Shown one piece after another: positions 11,660 through 23,086 of a stretch of 64,000 bases of DNA (positions are counted from its first letter, which is position 1; the number at the start of each line of letters is the position of its first letter). Made by a program: the position numbers and the translations under genes. Source of the DNA: Tamarix chinensis (lineage: Eukaryota; Streptophyta; Magnoliopsida; Caryophyllales; Tamaricaceae). Below the pieces are notes generated by a model. The model made no database searches. It was not told the DNA's origin and worked only from the letters and a program-made list of their open reading frames with translations. The stretch spans positions 109,670,688-109,734,687 of the forward strand of contig CM060175.1 of NCBI GenBank assembly GCA_030549775.1, given 5' to 3'.

Positions 11660-12850
11660 AATATCCCAGTCTCGATCCACTTGGTCTTGTGCTGCTTTTT
11701 ATGTCGACAAACAATCTAAGATAGAACGAGGAACCCCTTGTCTGGTCATAAATTGCAAACTTCTGAACACCTTAAAATGGATTAGATACCTAATCCATAA
11801 CAAAAAGGATCTCCTCCAAAAACTTCACTCTGCACTTACCTTTTCAAAATTCGATTTGAAATTAGGATTTTGGCAAATTTAAATTTCTCCAAAAGATCAT
11901 TACAAAATTGCATTTACTATTTCTTTTGGTCAATACCAATGGAATATCATGCCCTTTGAGCTTAAAAATACTCCTAAATTTCAAAGAATCACGAATGACA
12001 TTTTTAATCCTTACTTAAATTTTTATATCATCTATATAGATGATGTTCTTATTTTCTCTCATTCTATTGATTAACACTTAAAGCATGTTAGGACATTCAT
12101 CTCTATCATAAGGAGAAGTGGTCTAGTTGTCTCTAAGTCCAAAATCTCTCTATGCCAAACACGCATTAGGTTCCTAGGTCATTACTTCTCCCAGAAAACC
12201 ATCACTCTTATTGAAAGATCTCTAGATTCCGCATCTAAGTTCTTGGATAGAATCTTAGACAAAAAATAACTACAGAGATTCTTAGAAAGCCTAAATATGT
12301 CTTAGATTTTTATCCCAATGTAAATTGAATAATAAAACTTCTTCATGACCGTCTCAAAAAGAACCCTGTTCCATGAACTCAAGAATACATTAATTCAATT
12401 AAACATATCAAAAATAAGGTTCAACACATCCCTTGTCTCCACCTTACTTATCTATCTCTTCCCAAGATCGTTGAAATCGATGCATCTGATATTGGTTTCG
12501 TTAGTATTCTTAAATAAGTCCAAAACCAACAGGAGAAGATAGTTTAATTTACTTCTCACTGGAATAACACTCAAAAGAATTACTCCACCATCAAAAAGGA
12601 AATTCTTTCAATCGTCATGTGCATACAAAAACTCCAATATGACCTCATCAATCAAAAATTCCTTCTTAGGATAGATTGTAAATCTGTCAAATAAGTCCTA
12701 CAAAAAGTTTTTTAGAATATCACCTCAAAACAAATATTTACCAAATGGCAAGCTATCCTTTCAGTTTTATATTTCGATATTGAGTTTATCAAAGGAGAAT
12801 CCAACTATATTCTAGATTTCTTAATCAGAGAATTTCTTTGGATAAAACTG
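11660..12850 (+). pseudogene. Caulimovirid reverse transcriptase/RNase H remnant
   Basis: Reading in shifting frames from about 11670, the blocks expected of a caulimovirid polymerase occur in order. There is an INYKLLN-like stretch replaced by a degenerate match, then FDLKLGFWQI near 11850, QWNIMPF near 11938, the catalytic YIDDVLIFS near 12034 and an RFLGH block near 12170. RNase H-like sequence follows to about 12840. Multiple in-frame stops and a frameshift before 12345 make it non-coding. The protease and N-terminal part are missing at the left end. Assignment to Caulimoviridae rather than Ty3 elements rests on the downstream ORF, the promoter and the tRNA-Met site of the partner fragment. 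Confidence 0.75.
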
Positions 12851-12854
12851 AAGC

Positions 12855-14230
12855 ATGACTCCCAAGAAGAAGGGTAAACAACTCATTTCCAAATCCTAAT
12901 CTCAAAACCCAATAAAATCATGGTATGAGGTAACGATTAATGATGAAATCGAGGCCTTCTCCTCTCAAATACCTCATCCCAAAAAACAAGATGAAGTGCA
13001 CAACTAGGTCGATACTTTGACAAATTCCCTTGAGGCCTTCGTAGCACTCTAGTAGATGATGCAGATCATTCTATCTCCTCAAAAAGGTATAATTTCTTCT
13101 TCCCCTATTTTACAAATCAAGGAGGGTTCTTCTTTTCAAAAAAACCCTTCTCAAAATTGATTTCAAAACCTTCTTCGATAAATGTGGCTATTTTACTGAA
13201 CTCCTCTTCAACAAAGATTGTTTAAAAGCGAAAAGGTTCTTAAAAATCTTACGACTATTTCACAAAATCGCATTTTCAAATCATTACCAATTGTGAAGAT
13301 AGATTTTATTATCTTAAACCTTTTTTATCTTTATAAAATTTCTTTTCTGGATGGTTTTTCAAACCTTGGGATCTCCACAAGCTAGAGCCATATTATATGG
13401 CCATCCTTGACTAAATCAGATCCGCTTCTTTCAAACACTTCACTCATCATGACTCCCAAAATAAATTGGCTTGCTCAACCTATAAAATCCACAAAGTACA
13501 TCTTCCCTTAGAATGGGGTAGAACCCTTGTAATCCCAAAATCGTTCCCTAACTCCTACAAAACTTCCTTAAACTCTACCTTGACTTTAAACTAGTAGGAC
13601 CATTAACAAACCTGGTACAATACCTTCTTTACCCAAAACAACCAAAAGAGTCATTCTTGGTTACTCTTCTTCCAAAACTTCTCACAATCTAATGTATTTG
13701 TTTGGTTTATAAAATGGTGGAAAGATTTTGGCTTCTCTTTCGTTATCCTACCTCCCTAGGTTTTTGAAGCCTTAGACACCTTCAAATCTCTCTTCTACCC
13801 TTCTCTAAAACAAAAGCCACTACTGCCCATTTTTCATTTTTGTTTGAAGTTTTTTCTATCCTTGGGTATTCTCCTAGACAGTTGAACATCACAACATCAA
13901 TGGCTTCCCAACCCTTGTCCGCCGATTCAAAATAAACTGGTGGAACAAGTTCCAAGCCTTTGACAAAATTTCAAAACAATTCGTTTGAATTTGGGCAAAA
14001 ACCCAAAAACTAGTCAGGCTAATTTCTCAAAATTCCAATAAGTCCTTCACATATCCATTTTTTTGCCCAAAAATCCTTTACAGTAGCACGGCTTGCTGCA
14101 ACAAAAACTAAGGAAGAATATCTCTCTATCCTTAGCTACAAAATCCCATCACCTCCTTCATCAGATTCCTCTGACTATGGTGATAACAATGAAGATGAAT
14201 GTTACAGAATACTCTTTAATATTTCTTAGC
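12855..14230 (+). pseudogene. ORF downstream of the viral polymerase, degenerate
   Basis: An ATG at 12855 opens a lysine-rich start (MTPKKKGKQ) directly after the RNase H remnant. The frame can be followed, with more than ten stops and some shifts, to about 14230. It is typical in position and style of the extra ORF found behind the polymerase in some endogenous caulimovirids. I do not know its function. No catalytic motif is visible, only tryptophan-rich stretches such as WFIKWWKDFGF near 13700. Confidence 0.6.
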
Positions 14231-14499
14231 TCTCGATACAAGTATTATACTACAAAATAAGACAAGACAAAAGATGACTCCATAAGTATGCATCATTCAA
14301 AAAAGGAAATGGCAGTACTGTAACAATCATTGTAGCAACCGAAAGTGAAAAGATAAAGGATAAAAGAATCTTTTGACTTTCTTGACAAAAGGACGTCTTT
14401 AGTGGATTTACCTTACCTTACTTTTTAAAAAGTTGTAATAATTATGCCTGTACGTTACCTTCAAAAGTTGTAATAATTATGTCTGAATGATTGTCAAAT

Positions 14500-14735
14500 C
14501 CTCAACCTATATATATAGGACCTAAATTCCATAGCTGAGGACATGATATGTTTTCCACTTCAAAATTCTTTGATTGTAATTTGCCTTCATACTCAAAAGC
14601 ATTGTAAGGTTTATGTGTTGAACAATACTTACAATCATCTTATGTATATTTTCAAACCAAATAAATAAAATTTATCAGCTCTATCAATTCCTCCCTTTAT
14701 TTCTCAGTTATTTTTATCAAAACTCATTCAAGTCT
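14500..14735. repeat. Promoter/leader arm of the viral inverted repeat
   Basis: This stretch is the inverted counterpart of 17840-18085. Shared blocks include AAGCATTGTA(A/C)GGTT, GTGTTGAACAATACTTACAA and ATCATCTTATGTATATTTTC. The arms are about 85-90 percent alike by eye and enclose the minus-strand fragment. Confidence 0.8.
14509..14519 (+). promoter_or_regulatory. Viral TATA region, plus fragment
   Basis: CTATATATATAGG is followed by a leader-like stretch. Just upstream AAAAGTTGTAATAATTATG occurs twice (about 14427 and 14464), a short direct repeat inside the promoter. The equivalent of the minus fragment is at 18072-18082. Confidence 0.6.
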
Positions 14736-14789
14736 ACAGAAGCACAGTCAAGAATGAAAAGTAAGAAGAGTAAGAAATAGGCAATTGTT

Positions 14790-15731
14790 TCTCTGATTTC
14801 TTGTGATGGTGATATGTTGGCCTTCATCAACCGTTGTAAGTCTTAGGTTTGTTAGAGGTTCCAAGGATGTCCAATTGATGGCAGAAAGAACCAAGTTATT
14901 GTCTGGTTTTATTCATTTTCCATTTTAAGTGTCTTTGAAGTTTAAGGTCTTGATAGATTTTAAGAACTTCCTTTTAGGTAAGGCTTATGAGTTCTCCATA
15001 GGTGAATCGGTTATAAGGAATCTAGTTAGAGTTTCTCTAATTTTATTTCTGACTCTTTCACCAATGAGTGGTGGAAGACTAGCAAGAAATTTTTCTTTCT
15101 AGAATGGTTGGTCTGAGTCATCACGAAGCATGACTCTAGTAAGAAAAGTATTTTTGTATCACTGAAAATCACTGAGATATTTACAATGAAGATTTGAAAG
15201 AAGTTCGGCATTTTTGTCTTTGAGGTGTGAAGGATCTCCGACAAGGTGGAGGGAAATAGAAAGAATTAAAGAGGCAACAACATCATAACAGACATTATTG
15301 TTTTCAAATATAATGTTGTCTTTTTCATCTATCTTGATGACGTCAAGAATGGAGCTTTGTTCATCAGGAGTGAGATGGAAATCCCACCATCCTTTGAGTT
15401 TGCCAGAGAACCCTACAATGAGGAGTTATGTAATGGCTTTATCAGAAGTTCCAGTTTGGGTTTTGTAGGCATTGGCTACCATGGTCATTTGATGAAGGAG
15501 GTTCAAAATGTTATATTCCGACATCCCATTAATGTTCCATTCATAGATGGATGAATGGTCTAACCTCAAAGTTAAAGTTAGGGGTTGTTTGTTTAGGGAT
15601 GATATTTCTTGAAGAGGAACATGCATTCCTTTCATAGATGTAAGAAAGGATTGTTCCTCAATTTCTTCAATATTTGTTTGTTGGGGTGATTTTGATGATC
15701 CTAGAGCATTTATTTGTGAGTTTATGTTCAA
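14790..15731 (-). pseudogene. Caulimovirid coat-protein-like region
   Basis: The clearest open piece is 15731-15426 (101 codons, ending ...NAYKTQTGTSDKAIT). A further open piece lies in another frame at 15244-15026. Both lie downstream of the movement-protein-like ORF on the minus strand, where the coat protein is expected. No CCHC zinc knuckle is visible in the retained part. Stops and frameshifts break the region. Identification is from family resemblance and position. Confidence 0.55.
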
Positions 15732-16419
15732 GTAAGGGGTGTAAAGAATATGAACTTAGTTAGATGAAGAAGCAAGTGAGATTTGGTTGAGTTGTGTTTT
15801 AATGGCATGGAGGAATTTGGTTCTTCCAGTCTGGATATTTTGTTGACCAGCCTTTGAAACTTGGAATGATTTGAAGATGGGTAACTTCTTGCTTTCTGTA
15901 TTTTGAGGAACAGAAGCAGCTTGAAAGGCAGGGATAATAGGTTTTTTGAATTTGTTTGTATAATTTTGTTAAGTGTGAATGTTAGTGTAATTATTTTGAA
16001 GGAGGATGATTTTTTACGTTTGCATGTTCTTCTTCTTTGAGCATTCTAAGGAGGGTTTAATTCTATTAAACTATCACCAGAGGTGAGCTTGATATTTTAA
16101 AGAGGAGGATGGTTATATCCGACCGTTTCTCTGTTAGTTAGCCAAGTTTTAGTTTTATTCTGAGTTGTAATAGGATTAATATTTTGAAGGGGAAAATCAA
16201 TGTTATTTTGTATAGTCTACATTTCAAACCAGTCAACGAAAAGAATGTGTGAACATTTTCATTTTGAAGGAAGGCATAACATTATGTTTGGATCTCTTTT
16301 TTTTTTGACTAAGAAAATGATTAAAAAACCATGTCCTCTTTTCGGTATTATACGAAGTATAAAAATCATGTTGGAGGAATTTTTTTTTTATCAATTTGTA
16401 AATCCTTTTCAATAACATT

Positions 16420-17550
16420 TATAAGGTTTTCTATGATTTTTGAAAATGTAGGAGACTTAGGAGGAGAAGTTGCTTCCTAAAGGGGTTTTGGAGTTTGTAA
16501 AGAAATGTGTGGAGGTTCCAGATTCTTTTGGACTTTGTCATTTCTACATTGGCCTAGTCTTGCATAAATAGAGTGAGAAATCCTAGAGGTATACTTTGTA
16601 GTTTGAAAAGATGTATTCAAAAGGTCAGAGAAACGGTGTTTGCGTTGGTCAATAAGGAAGGTTAATGATAGGAGAGATGTTTGACACTCTTCCTAGGTCA
16701 AGGGTGGATGAGGTTGAGGTCGTATTAGAGAATCTTTGCTTTGAGATCTTTGGTTACTAAGTCTTACCGTTCTATCTTGGAACTGGGTGATTTGACTTAG
16801 TTTATTGTTTGGCTCAACAAAGGCTATAGCTTATCATCTTGAGATGGTGTAGCATTTTCCAGGAGTCAATTATTTGGAAGAGTAATTTCCCTCCATTTGA
16901 TTTTTTTGAGGAACAAATATGTTTGCTTTAGTAGGGTCTGCTTGGAGAAATAGGGTCTCGCCCTTAATGCTTTGAGTTTTGGCATCGATTTTTAACGCGG
17001 TTTTCATGATTTTATAGTGGATGTGATAAATCATAGCCACCGATATAAATCCTTCCAACATCTCATACCCATGTATTTTTACTTCGAGGGTAAGAGAATG
17101 AAGAAGGTTAGGATTAGATAAAGTAGGAGAGAGATTAGGACAACAGTTGAAGAAGACGAGACCATTGCATAAACTAGATTCAATAGTTCTTAGGATTGAG
17201 TCGTCAAACTTTTTCAATCTACCATCTCGTAGGATAGTAAGGATTGAGGTGTTTAGTCCTTTCGTGGTAAATGAGTTTGAATCCTACTTGAACGAGACCT
17301 ATATATATATATATTTAAAGCCACCATTGAGATGTTTTTCATAAACTTTTTTTTAAAGGAGTTTGATTGTTTCAAAAGGGTTTGTAATTTGTATGTCATG
17401 TTCTTCATTTTTTATGACATAATTTGTTTGAAAACCATACCATTTTGACATTTTGTAAATTAATTTCTTTTGAATTTTGAAAAGTTTCCAATTATCAATT
17501 GATCACTGAAAATCTTCAAGTTCATATTCTTCAGTGTTAACAATGTTATG
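16420..17550 (-). pseudogene. Caulimovirid movement-protein-like ORF, degenerate
   Basis: On the minus strand after the leader, the clearest open segment is 17217-16870 (115 codons), with a hydrophobic core and a pattern like the 30K movement-protein superfamily of caulimovirids. The order leader, movement protein, coat protein fits the family. Stops and shifts occur on both sides of the segment, and boundaries are approximate. A short open frame at 17762-17559 lies between primer site and this region and is not identifiable. Confidence 0.55.
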
Positions 17551-17783
17551 TTTAGAGGCTATGGAATTTCTACTACTAGAGGAGGAAAAGAGATAGATTT
17601 AGAAAATAAATTCATGCTTATTTTAAAATGACTATATGCAATTCCTACAAAAGAATAAATTATGGATTTGCTGTGAAACCTAGGATTTACTACCAAATAT
17701 TTAGCCTCTAAATGACTCAAAATTACAAACAGAAGTGTATAAAGCAAGTAATGAAAGAACAAACCTTCACTACATTTTTCCCT

Positions 17784-17796
17784 TGGCTCTGATACC
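17784..17796 (-). other. tRNA-Met primer-binding site
   Basis: The minus strand reads TGGTATCAGAGCC, the initiator-methionine-tRNA complement used by plant pararetroviruses and many Copia elements. It lies about 280 bases after the TATA at 18072-18082. That fits a caulimovirid leader and fixes the minus orientation of this fragment. Confidence 0.85.
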
Positions 17797-17839
17797 AGGA
17801 ACGCCCGTGGATCTAGGGAAGCATAGTCAAGAATGAAGT

Positions 17840-18085
17840 GTAATAAGAGGAAGATTCGAAGGAGTTTTGATAAAATAATTGGGAAATAAAGGGGAGGAAT
17901 TAATAGAGTTGATAAATTTTATTCATTTGGTTAGAAAATATACATAAGATGATTGTAAGTATTGTTCAACACATGAACCGTACAATGCTTTTGAGTGTAA
18001 AGGAAAATTACAATAAGAGAATTTTGAAGTGGAAAATATATCCTATCCTCATCTATGGAATTTAAGTTCCATATATATAGGCTGA
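17840..18085 (-). promoter_or_regulatory. Viral promoter and leader, minus fragment
   Basis: Minus-strand CCTATATATATGG at 18082-18070 is followed by the leader copy inverted relative to 14500-14735. Just upstream (18092-18110) AATCATGCAAACATGATT forms a perfect seven-base-pair stem. Confidence 0.6.
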
Positions 18086-18141
18086 GGATTTGATAATCAT
18101 GCAAACATGATTATTACAACTTTTGGAAATAAGGTGCATGC

Positions 18142-18170
18142 GTGTGTGTGTGTGTGTGTATATATATTAC
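18142..18170. repeat. (GT)n(TA)n microsatellite
   Basis: GT repeats run straight into TA repeats at the edge of the viral fragment. The tract lies at or next to the insertion boundary. Confidence 0.9.
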
Positions 18171-18399
18171 AATACATAATTAAAAACATAAAAATAAAAA
18201 GATGATTAATATATATAATGCAATATTAAGGTATGACTCTTATATAAGTTATTCATCTCATATAAAAAAATCCCTGATATCTTTTATTGTGACATACCAA
18301 AAAAAATGTGGAAAAACTTCTACTATTTTCCCCCTAATGATTCCCTCCCCCTCCCTCCTCTTCCCCTCGTCCTAAGCACAACTTAAATCATTTTAAGTT
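18171..18399. other. No gene seen
   Basis: AT-rich with a C-rich patch (TCCCTCCCCCTCCCTCCTC near 18345). Nothing coding is visible between the viral block and the LINE remnant. Confidence 0.5.
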
Positions 18400-19724
18400 A
18401 CCCTATAACCAATCATCGAATCAAGCAGAGAATAACTCCTTAACCAAGTCGCTCAACACTAATTTGGATGATATATAAAGCAAGACATCAGGCAATCACA
18501 TAGTGGGTAGATGGTATTCTTAATTGCATGACCACACCAAGCCCAACTTGGAGAATCCGTTGAGACACTTATGCGCATCCTCTATTCATTCGAGAGGAGC
18601 TTCTTATGACTCACAAGCCAAGAGAAGGTTTTCACTCTTTGTTTAGCCTTAAGCTCCAAATATGAGCCTATCCAACAACCAACTCATAAGTGGATTGGAT
18701 TCAGTAGTAAACTTACCATTAGGAGTTGTCCCTCAAAACAATATATCATCATCATTTTCTAATGGGTTAATGAACACCACCGCTACTATTTCCAAACTCT
18801 TTAACAAAGAAAGTAGTCATTGGAAAGAGGCCCAACACCAATTCCTGTCTTGATTTATGAAGCCACATACATGGAAGTTCTATTTTTTCATTAGAAGTAA
18901 TTGATACAACAAATTTAATGTGTGGCTTCTCAGTTTTCACACAACATATCCTTGGAAACCATAGTTTTCACAAATAATTTTGACCCACCATCTCTGAGTC
19001 TAAGTCAACTCTACCCATACGAATTTAAGCATAGTCGCTTGACTTGAATCCTCCATTTTTGTGGGTTAATTCAACCTTTCCTACTGAGTTTATAGCGAAG
19101 AGCTCAATTAACTAAGTGCACCTTCTGTCGAGTCGTAAAACAATCCCAAACAAAATGACAGAATAAACTATCTCGTATGTCCTTAATATGCTTGGGTGGT
19201 TTATTTGCCATCATTTGGAGAGAAAAAAAAGGGGTATCGAACAAGCCAAAGATTGGCACGGAGCTAATCTAACTGATGGGGATATTATGCTTGATTTCCA
19301 TGCTGGCAGACATTTATGAACTTTATCGATTACATTGAAGAAGAAACCACATAATGTCTCTTTGTCACAATATTGACACCAAGATAATGGCCCAAATTAT
19401 GCACCAGTTAAATACCCAAATCATCTGAAATCTCATTAATGAGTACCGAGAACATTGAGGGAGGAAATTATGGAGAGCTTGGCAACACTAAATTTTTGTT
19501 TAGAAGAAATCCCAACACAATTAGTCAATAATGTCACGTATATGATCAATAGAGATCTTAGAAAATATATGAGAAATGTTCGTATTGATCTTAGAAAGAG
19601 AAATGAGATGCTAAAAACTATTATCAACCACATACCTTATAAGGTGAGAAAACCTCTCAATGCACCAAATAAAAATATACGGTAATATAGGATCACCCAA
19701 GCGAGCCCCTCAAAGGAGTGAAGG
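18400..19724 (-). pseudogene. LINE ORF2 remnant: late reverse transcriptase to zf-RVT
   Basis: On the minus strand, in changing frames, the C-terminal half of a plant L1-type ORF2 can be followed. A TPLRGARLGDP block (family TRGIRQGDP) at 19724-19690 is followed by a degenerate ...SSKQKFSVAK stretch near 19500. DDLGVYLG near 19415 comes next, then AWKS near 19290 and KVHLVN near 19120. A zf-RVT-like end follows near 18620-18520, with VKTFSWLVSHKKLLSNE and a C..C pair. Many stops and frameshifts are present, and the catalytic FADD box is not recognisable. The upstream part continues at 22949, on the far side of LTR-A. Confidence 0.7.
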
Positions 19725-22700
19725 TGTAATACCTCGAATTTTAGCTAACTCTAATCCTGAATAATTAATATCGTAACCTAATTCTGATTTTGGAAAACTT
19801 ATTTTTCTCTCACCCTAACTCCTTAATTCTAAATCTTAGCCTAACCTTAATTTTTATTTCGAGTTATTAATATCTTTCCTAACCTAAACCTAATCCCTAA
19901 TAATCGTTTAATTTATTTATCCTAATACTCTAATCTAAATTGTTTTTTGATGTAAACCTACAACACCACTTTCCTTTTCTCAATTTCCTTTTTCTTCTCC
20001 TTTTCCTCCTACTTGTTTTTCCCTGTTATCGTCCCTTCCCGTTGTGTGTACAACAACCCCCTACCTAGCCTGCCCTCTACCCCATCAAATCCCCCTCCTC
20101 AGCTTAACGATCTATGTTTAAAATTTTGGCAGATCAAACCCCATCCATGTGCATGTGTGTATATATAAACCGAGCATTTAATGCTCTTATTGCCTCTTTT
20201 ATCTCCCTTTTGATTATGCAAAACCAGCGCCATCATCTTCTTACTCTTCACCTCCTCCTTGCCGCTAGGAAAACCGCCACAAAAAGCCACCTCCGACAAT
20301 CCTAACTGAATCACCTCATTTCCCTTCGATCACTCTTTCTGAGCCTCACTCCTATCCACTAGCCAAAACCACTGGTGTAAATCCCTCCCTTTTGCCATTT
20401 TACATCGCAACCACCTTTCTCCTTTTCCCTGTCCTTGCTGCAGCCATTTCCATCACACCCTACTAACTCCCTTTGGCAACTTGCGCCGGTGCTGCTCCCT
20501 CCATTTTCGGCAGCCATCAACCACAGAAGCACCTCTTGTAGCCCCCTTTATTTTTTTCCCTTGGTTGCTACACTAACATTTGGTGCACCACCTCCATCCT
20601 CGACCATTCCAGTCGGTGCTCCTCCCTCCATTCTTCGACAGCCTTCACCAACCACACCACTATATTTCGGCAACCTCAACCGAAATCATCATCATCACCC
20701 TAGACCATTTTCACAGAAACCATCATACCACCTCCATCCATTTTCCATCGCAATTACTCCCCCTTTTCGGCAGGAACCACTAAACCCATCCCCTCCTTCG
20801 ACGAATACAATTGAAGAACCCCCTTTACCATTTTGGCTGAGATTCCGTAGGTTTGGTTTTTCTATTTTCCTTATTCTCCCATTACCTTAACCCTTCCTTA
20901 ATTATATCATCTAGTTCTAATGGTGTTTTGTAATTTGATTTCTTAAGCTAATTTTCCCCAAGTTTCGAAAGAGGTAGATTAGGAGTTATGTGTTTAGAGC
21001 TCAAAGCCCTTTTTTTGTAAGGATACTTATCGTAGTCTAGGGTTTTTATTGCTAAGTGTTATGTATGTTTTTGTATCATACCATGTTATGGTTATGATGT
21101 GAATTAACGTATGTTTTTAATGCTATATCATGTGGTTGGTATTATATGATAGAAAATGAGTAAGTAATATTTTGTAGCATTGTTATTTTATGTGGAAAAA
21201 CCCTTGATGTGAATATGGTGGTATTATGTGTTTATTAATGATATGATGAGTGTGAAATGAGTATAATAAGGTCTAGGGAGAAAATGTGGAGTTGAGGATA
21301 ATGTTACCAAACATATAAGATTTACATGAAATTAGGGTTTTATTATCGATAAGGGTATTTTGGGCAACGTTAGTTAAATATGATAATTATGATATTTTAA
21401 GGTGTTATATCATTTGAAATACGCTAAAGGATTTGTATGATGTATTTAGAATAGTTGGGAATGACCTAAGTTTGATAAAGTATTAAAATGGTTGATTTGG
21501 GAATAGTAACCCTAGAACGATAATACTATTATCACATATATAAAACGGTAGAGTTAGACCACAAAAAGTTGGTAATATTAGTATTATAGGAACGTATATT
21601 AAATCCGGTAATTTTTTTAGCCCTACAAGAAAAGTTATAATGGATTTGTGATATTAAGGTTTACAAGTTTAGGAATAGTAACTTTTTATATAGGGTTATT
21701 ATCGCATGTGGAATACTTTAGAGTTAGGCCTTGAAAGTTGAGTATGTTGATAATGATAATATTTGGGGAACAAGTACTAAGTTTGGTGGTTAAAAGAGTA
21801 ACATGAGCAAGGTTATGATAAAAATGTGAAAGTAGGGTATTGAGGAATATAAGGGTCTCAACCTTAGAAAATGGCCTTATGATGTTGTGATATACCTTAC
21901 CTACTCTAAAATGTTTTGTACTTATCAAATCAATCATTAATAATATATTAATCATTTAAAGTGAATGATAAAGAGAGTCAGTTATAGGTCCGTTCCACCA
22001 GACGATAATAGTACCTCAGGTGTGTTGTCTCTTAAAAGTGCTTTGGATCGTTCCACCGGTTTAAGCATAGTAGCTCAAGAGCATTTTTCCTTGAAATGTG
22101 TTGGATCTGTTCCACCTGGTAATCATAATGACTAAGGTGTTTTAGTTTGTTCCACCAGATTAAGAATAGTGGAGTTCCATACTTATCATGAATAAGAATA
22201 TGTAACTTAATGTATAGAATACGAATAACTTAAAGTGGAAGAGTATATGAGTCAAGACCGATGTTTTGGATCTATTCCACCTGATGATAATAGTGGATCA
22301 GGTGTGTTGTCCTTGAGAGACATTTCAGGCCACTCCATCAGTTTAAGAATAGTGGGGTTCCTGCACTCAACGTAAATAAAATAATGAAAATTTGTTATAT
22401 CTAAATAAAAACTCTTATATTAGTCCTTACCTTGTGATGTCTTATGTGTATTGCATGTCCTTGAGAGACATTTCAGACCACTCCATCAGTTTAAAGGTAT
22501 TTCTTACTCGATAATATTATTACCTTACTTAGTATGTAGCGTATTAACCACCTTTTTATGGGTGCTACTTATTCCCACGAGTAGAAGACTCAGATTATTT
22601 TGTGCAGATCTTTGAGGACCAGCTAAGTGATTTTACTGCTTTTGATGCATTGTGTAGGGGAAGAGTGACTTTTATATGTACTAGGTGCTTGAACGAAGAG

Positions 22701-22948
22701 TCATGTTATTATCTTTTGGACTCTTCAATTCATAGTATCATTTTTGTTGTATTTTGTTACTGTATTCCAGAGTTAACATCGAAATTAATATTTATATTTA
22801 TAAAGCTTATTTTATTTTTAATTACCTTGTTTTATTATGAATAGTTTTAGCTTTGTGATTAATGTAAAGATTGTACGGTAAATTAAACTTATATTAATTA
22901 TAGCAGTAATATTTAATATTTTAATTATATGCTTCCGCTAATGTTACA
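19725..22948 (-). mobile_element. LTR-A: complete solo LTR, 3224 bases
   Basis: Ends on the plus strand are TGTAATACC... and ...ATGTTACA, giving TG...CA on the minus strand. Flanks GAAGG (19720-19724) and TAAGG (22949-22953) are a five-base target duplication with one change. Removing the insertion joins the LINE reading from ...SGEVVNA to FTPLRGAR, which confirms the boundaries. Orientation follows from the GCGGAAGC motif near the minus-strand start (22940-22930), shared with LTR-H. In sense order it holds U3 subrepeats (22380-21990), a purine-rich domain (20890-20430), a TATA-like GGTTTATATATACAC near 20165, and the end. No protein domain or primer site is inside. TGTAACACC starts and LTRs this long are known from Tekay/Del chromoviruses, so that affiliation is an inference. 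Confidence 0.82.
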
Positions 22949-23085
22949 TAAGGCATTCACGACCTCTCCACTCCAAAAATAAGGATTAATGGTGTAGAGA
23001 TGCAAAACATACATTAAGGCACAACATAACGAGAAAAATCAATAAGGTGAAGCATTTCTTATATAAAGTGCTGTAAGAGCGTCAT
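22949..23085 (-). pseudogene. LINE ORF2 remnant, part upstream of LTR-A
   Basis: Minus-strand translation ends ...FWSGEVVNA directly at the LTR-A boundary, matching the family block before TRGIRQGDP. Preceding residues are weakly RT-like. It is the same LINE copy as 18400-19724, and LTR-B cuts it off on the right. Confidence 0.55.
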
Positions 23086-23086
23086 A

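Larger units (their letters stand above)
11641..18125. mobile_element. Endogenous caulimovirid, two opposed fragments
   Basis: Plant pararetroviruses (Caulimoviridae) leave defective copies in plant genomes. Here a plus-strand fragment (11641-about 14738) carries polymerase, a downstream ORF and promoter. A minus-strand fragment (18125 to about 14740) carries promoter, leader, tRNA-Met primer site, movement-protein-like and coat-protein-like regions. The two promoter/leader stretches are inverted copies of each other (14500-14735 against 18085-17840). Around 14740 a short piece of leader appears already in the opposite orientation, marking the junction. Every ORF contains several stops and small frameshifts. 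The fragments together do not cover a whole genome in order. Confidence 0.8.

Noticed and set aside
20435..20890. 151-codon Pro/His-rich frame
   Set aside because: Same reason: antisense of the purine domain of LTR-A.
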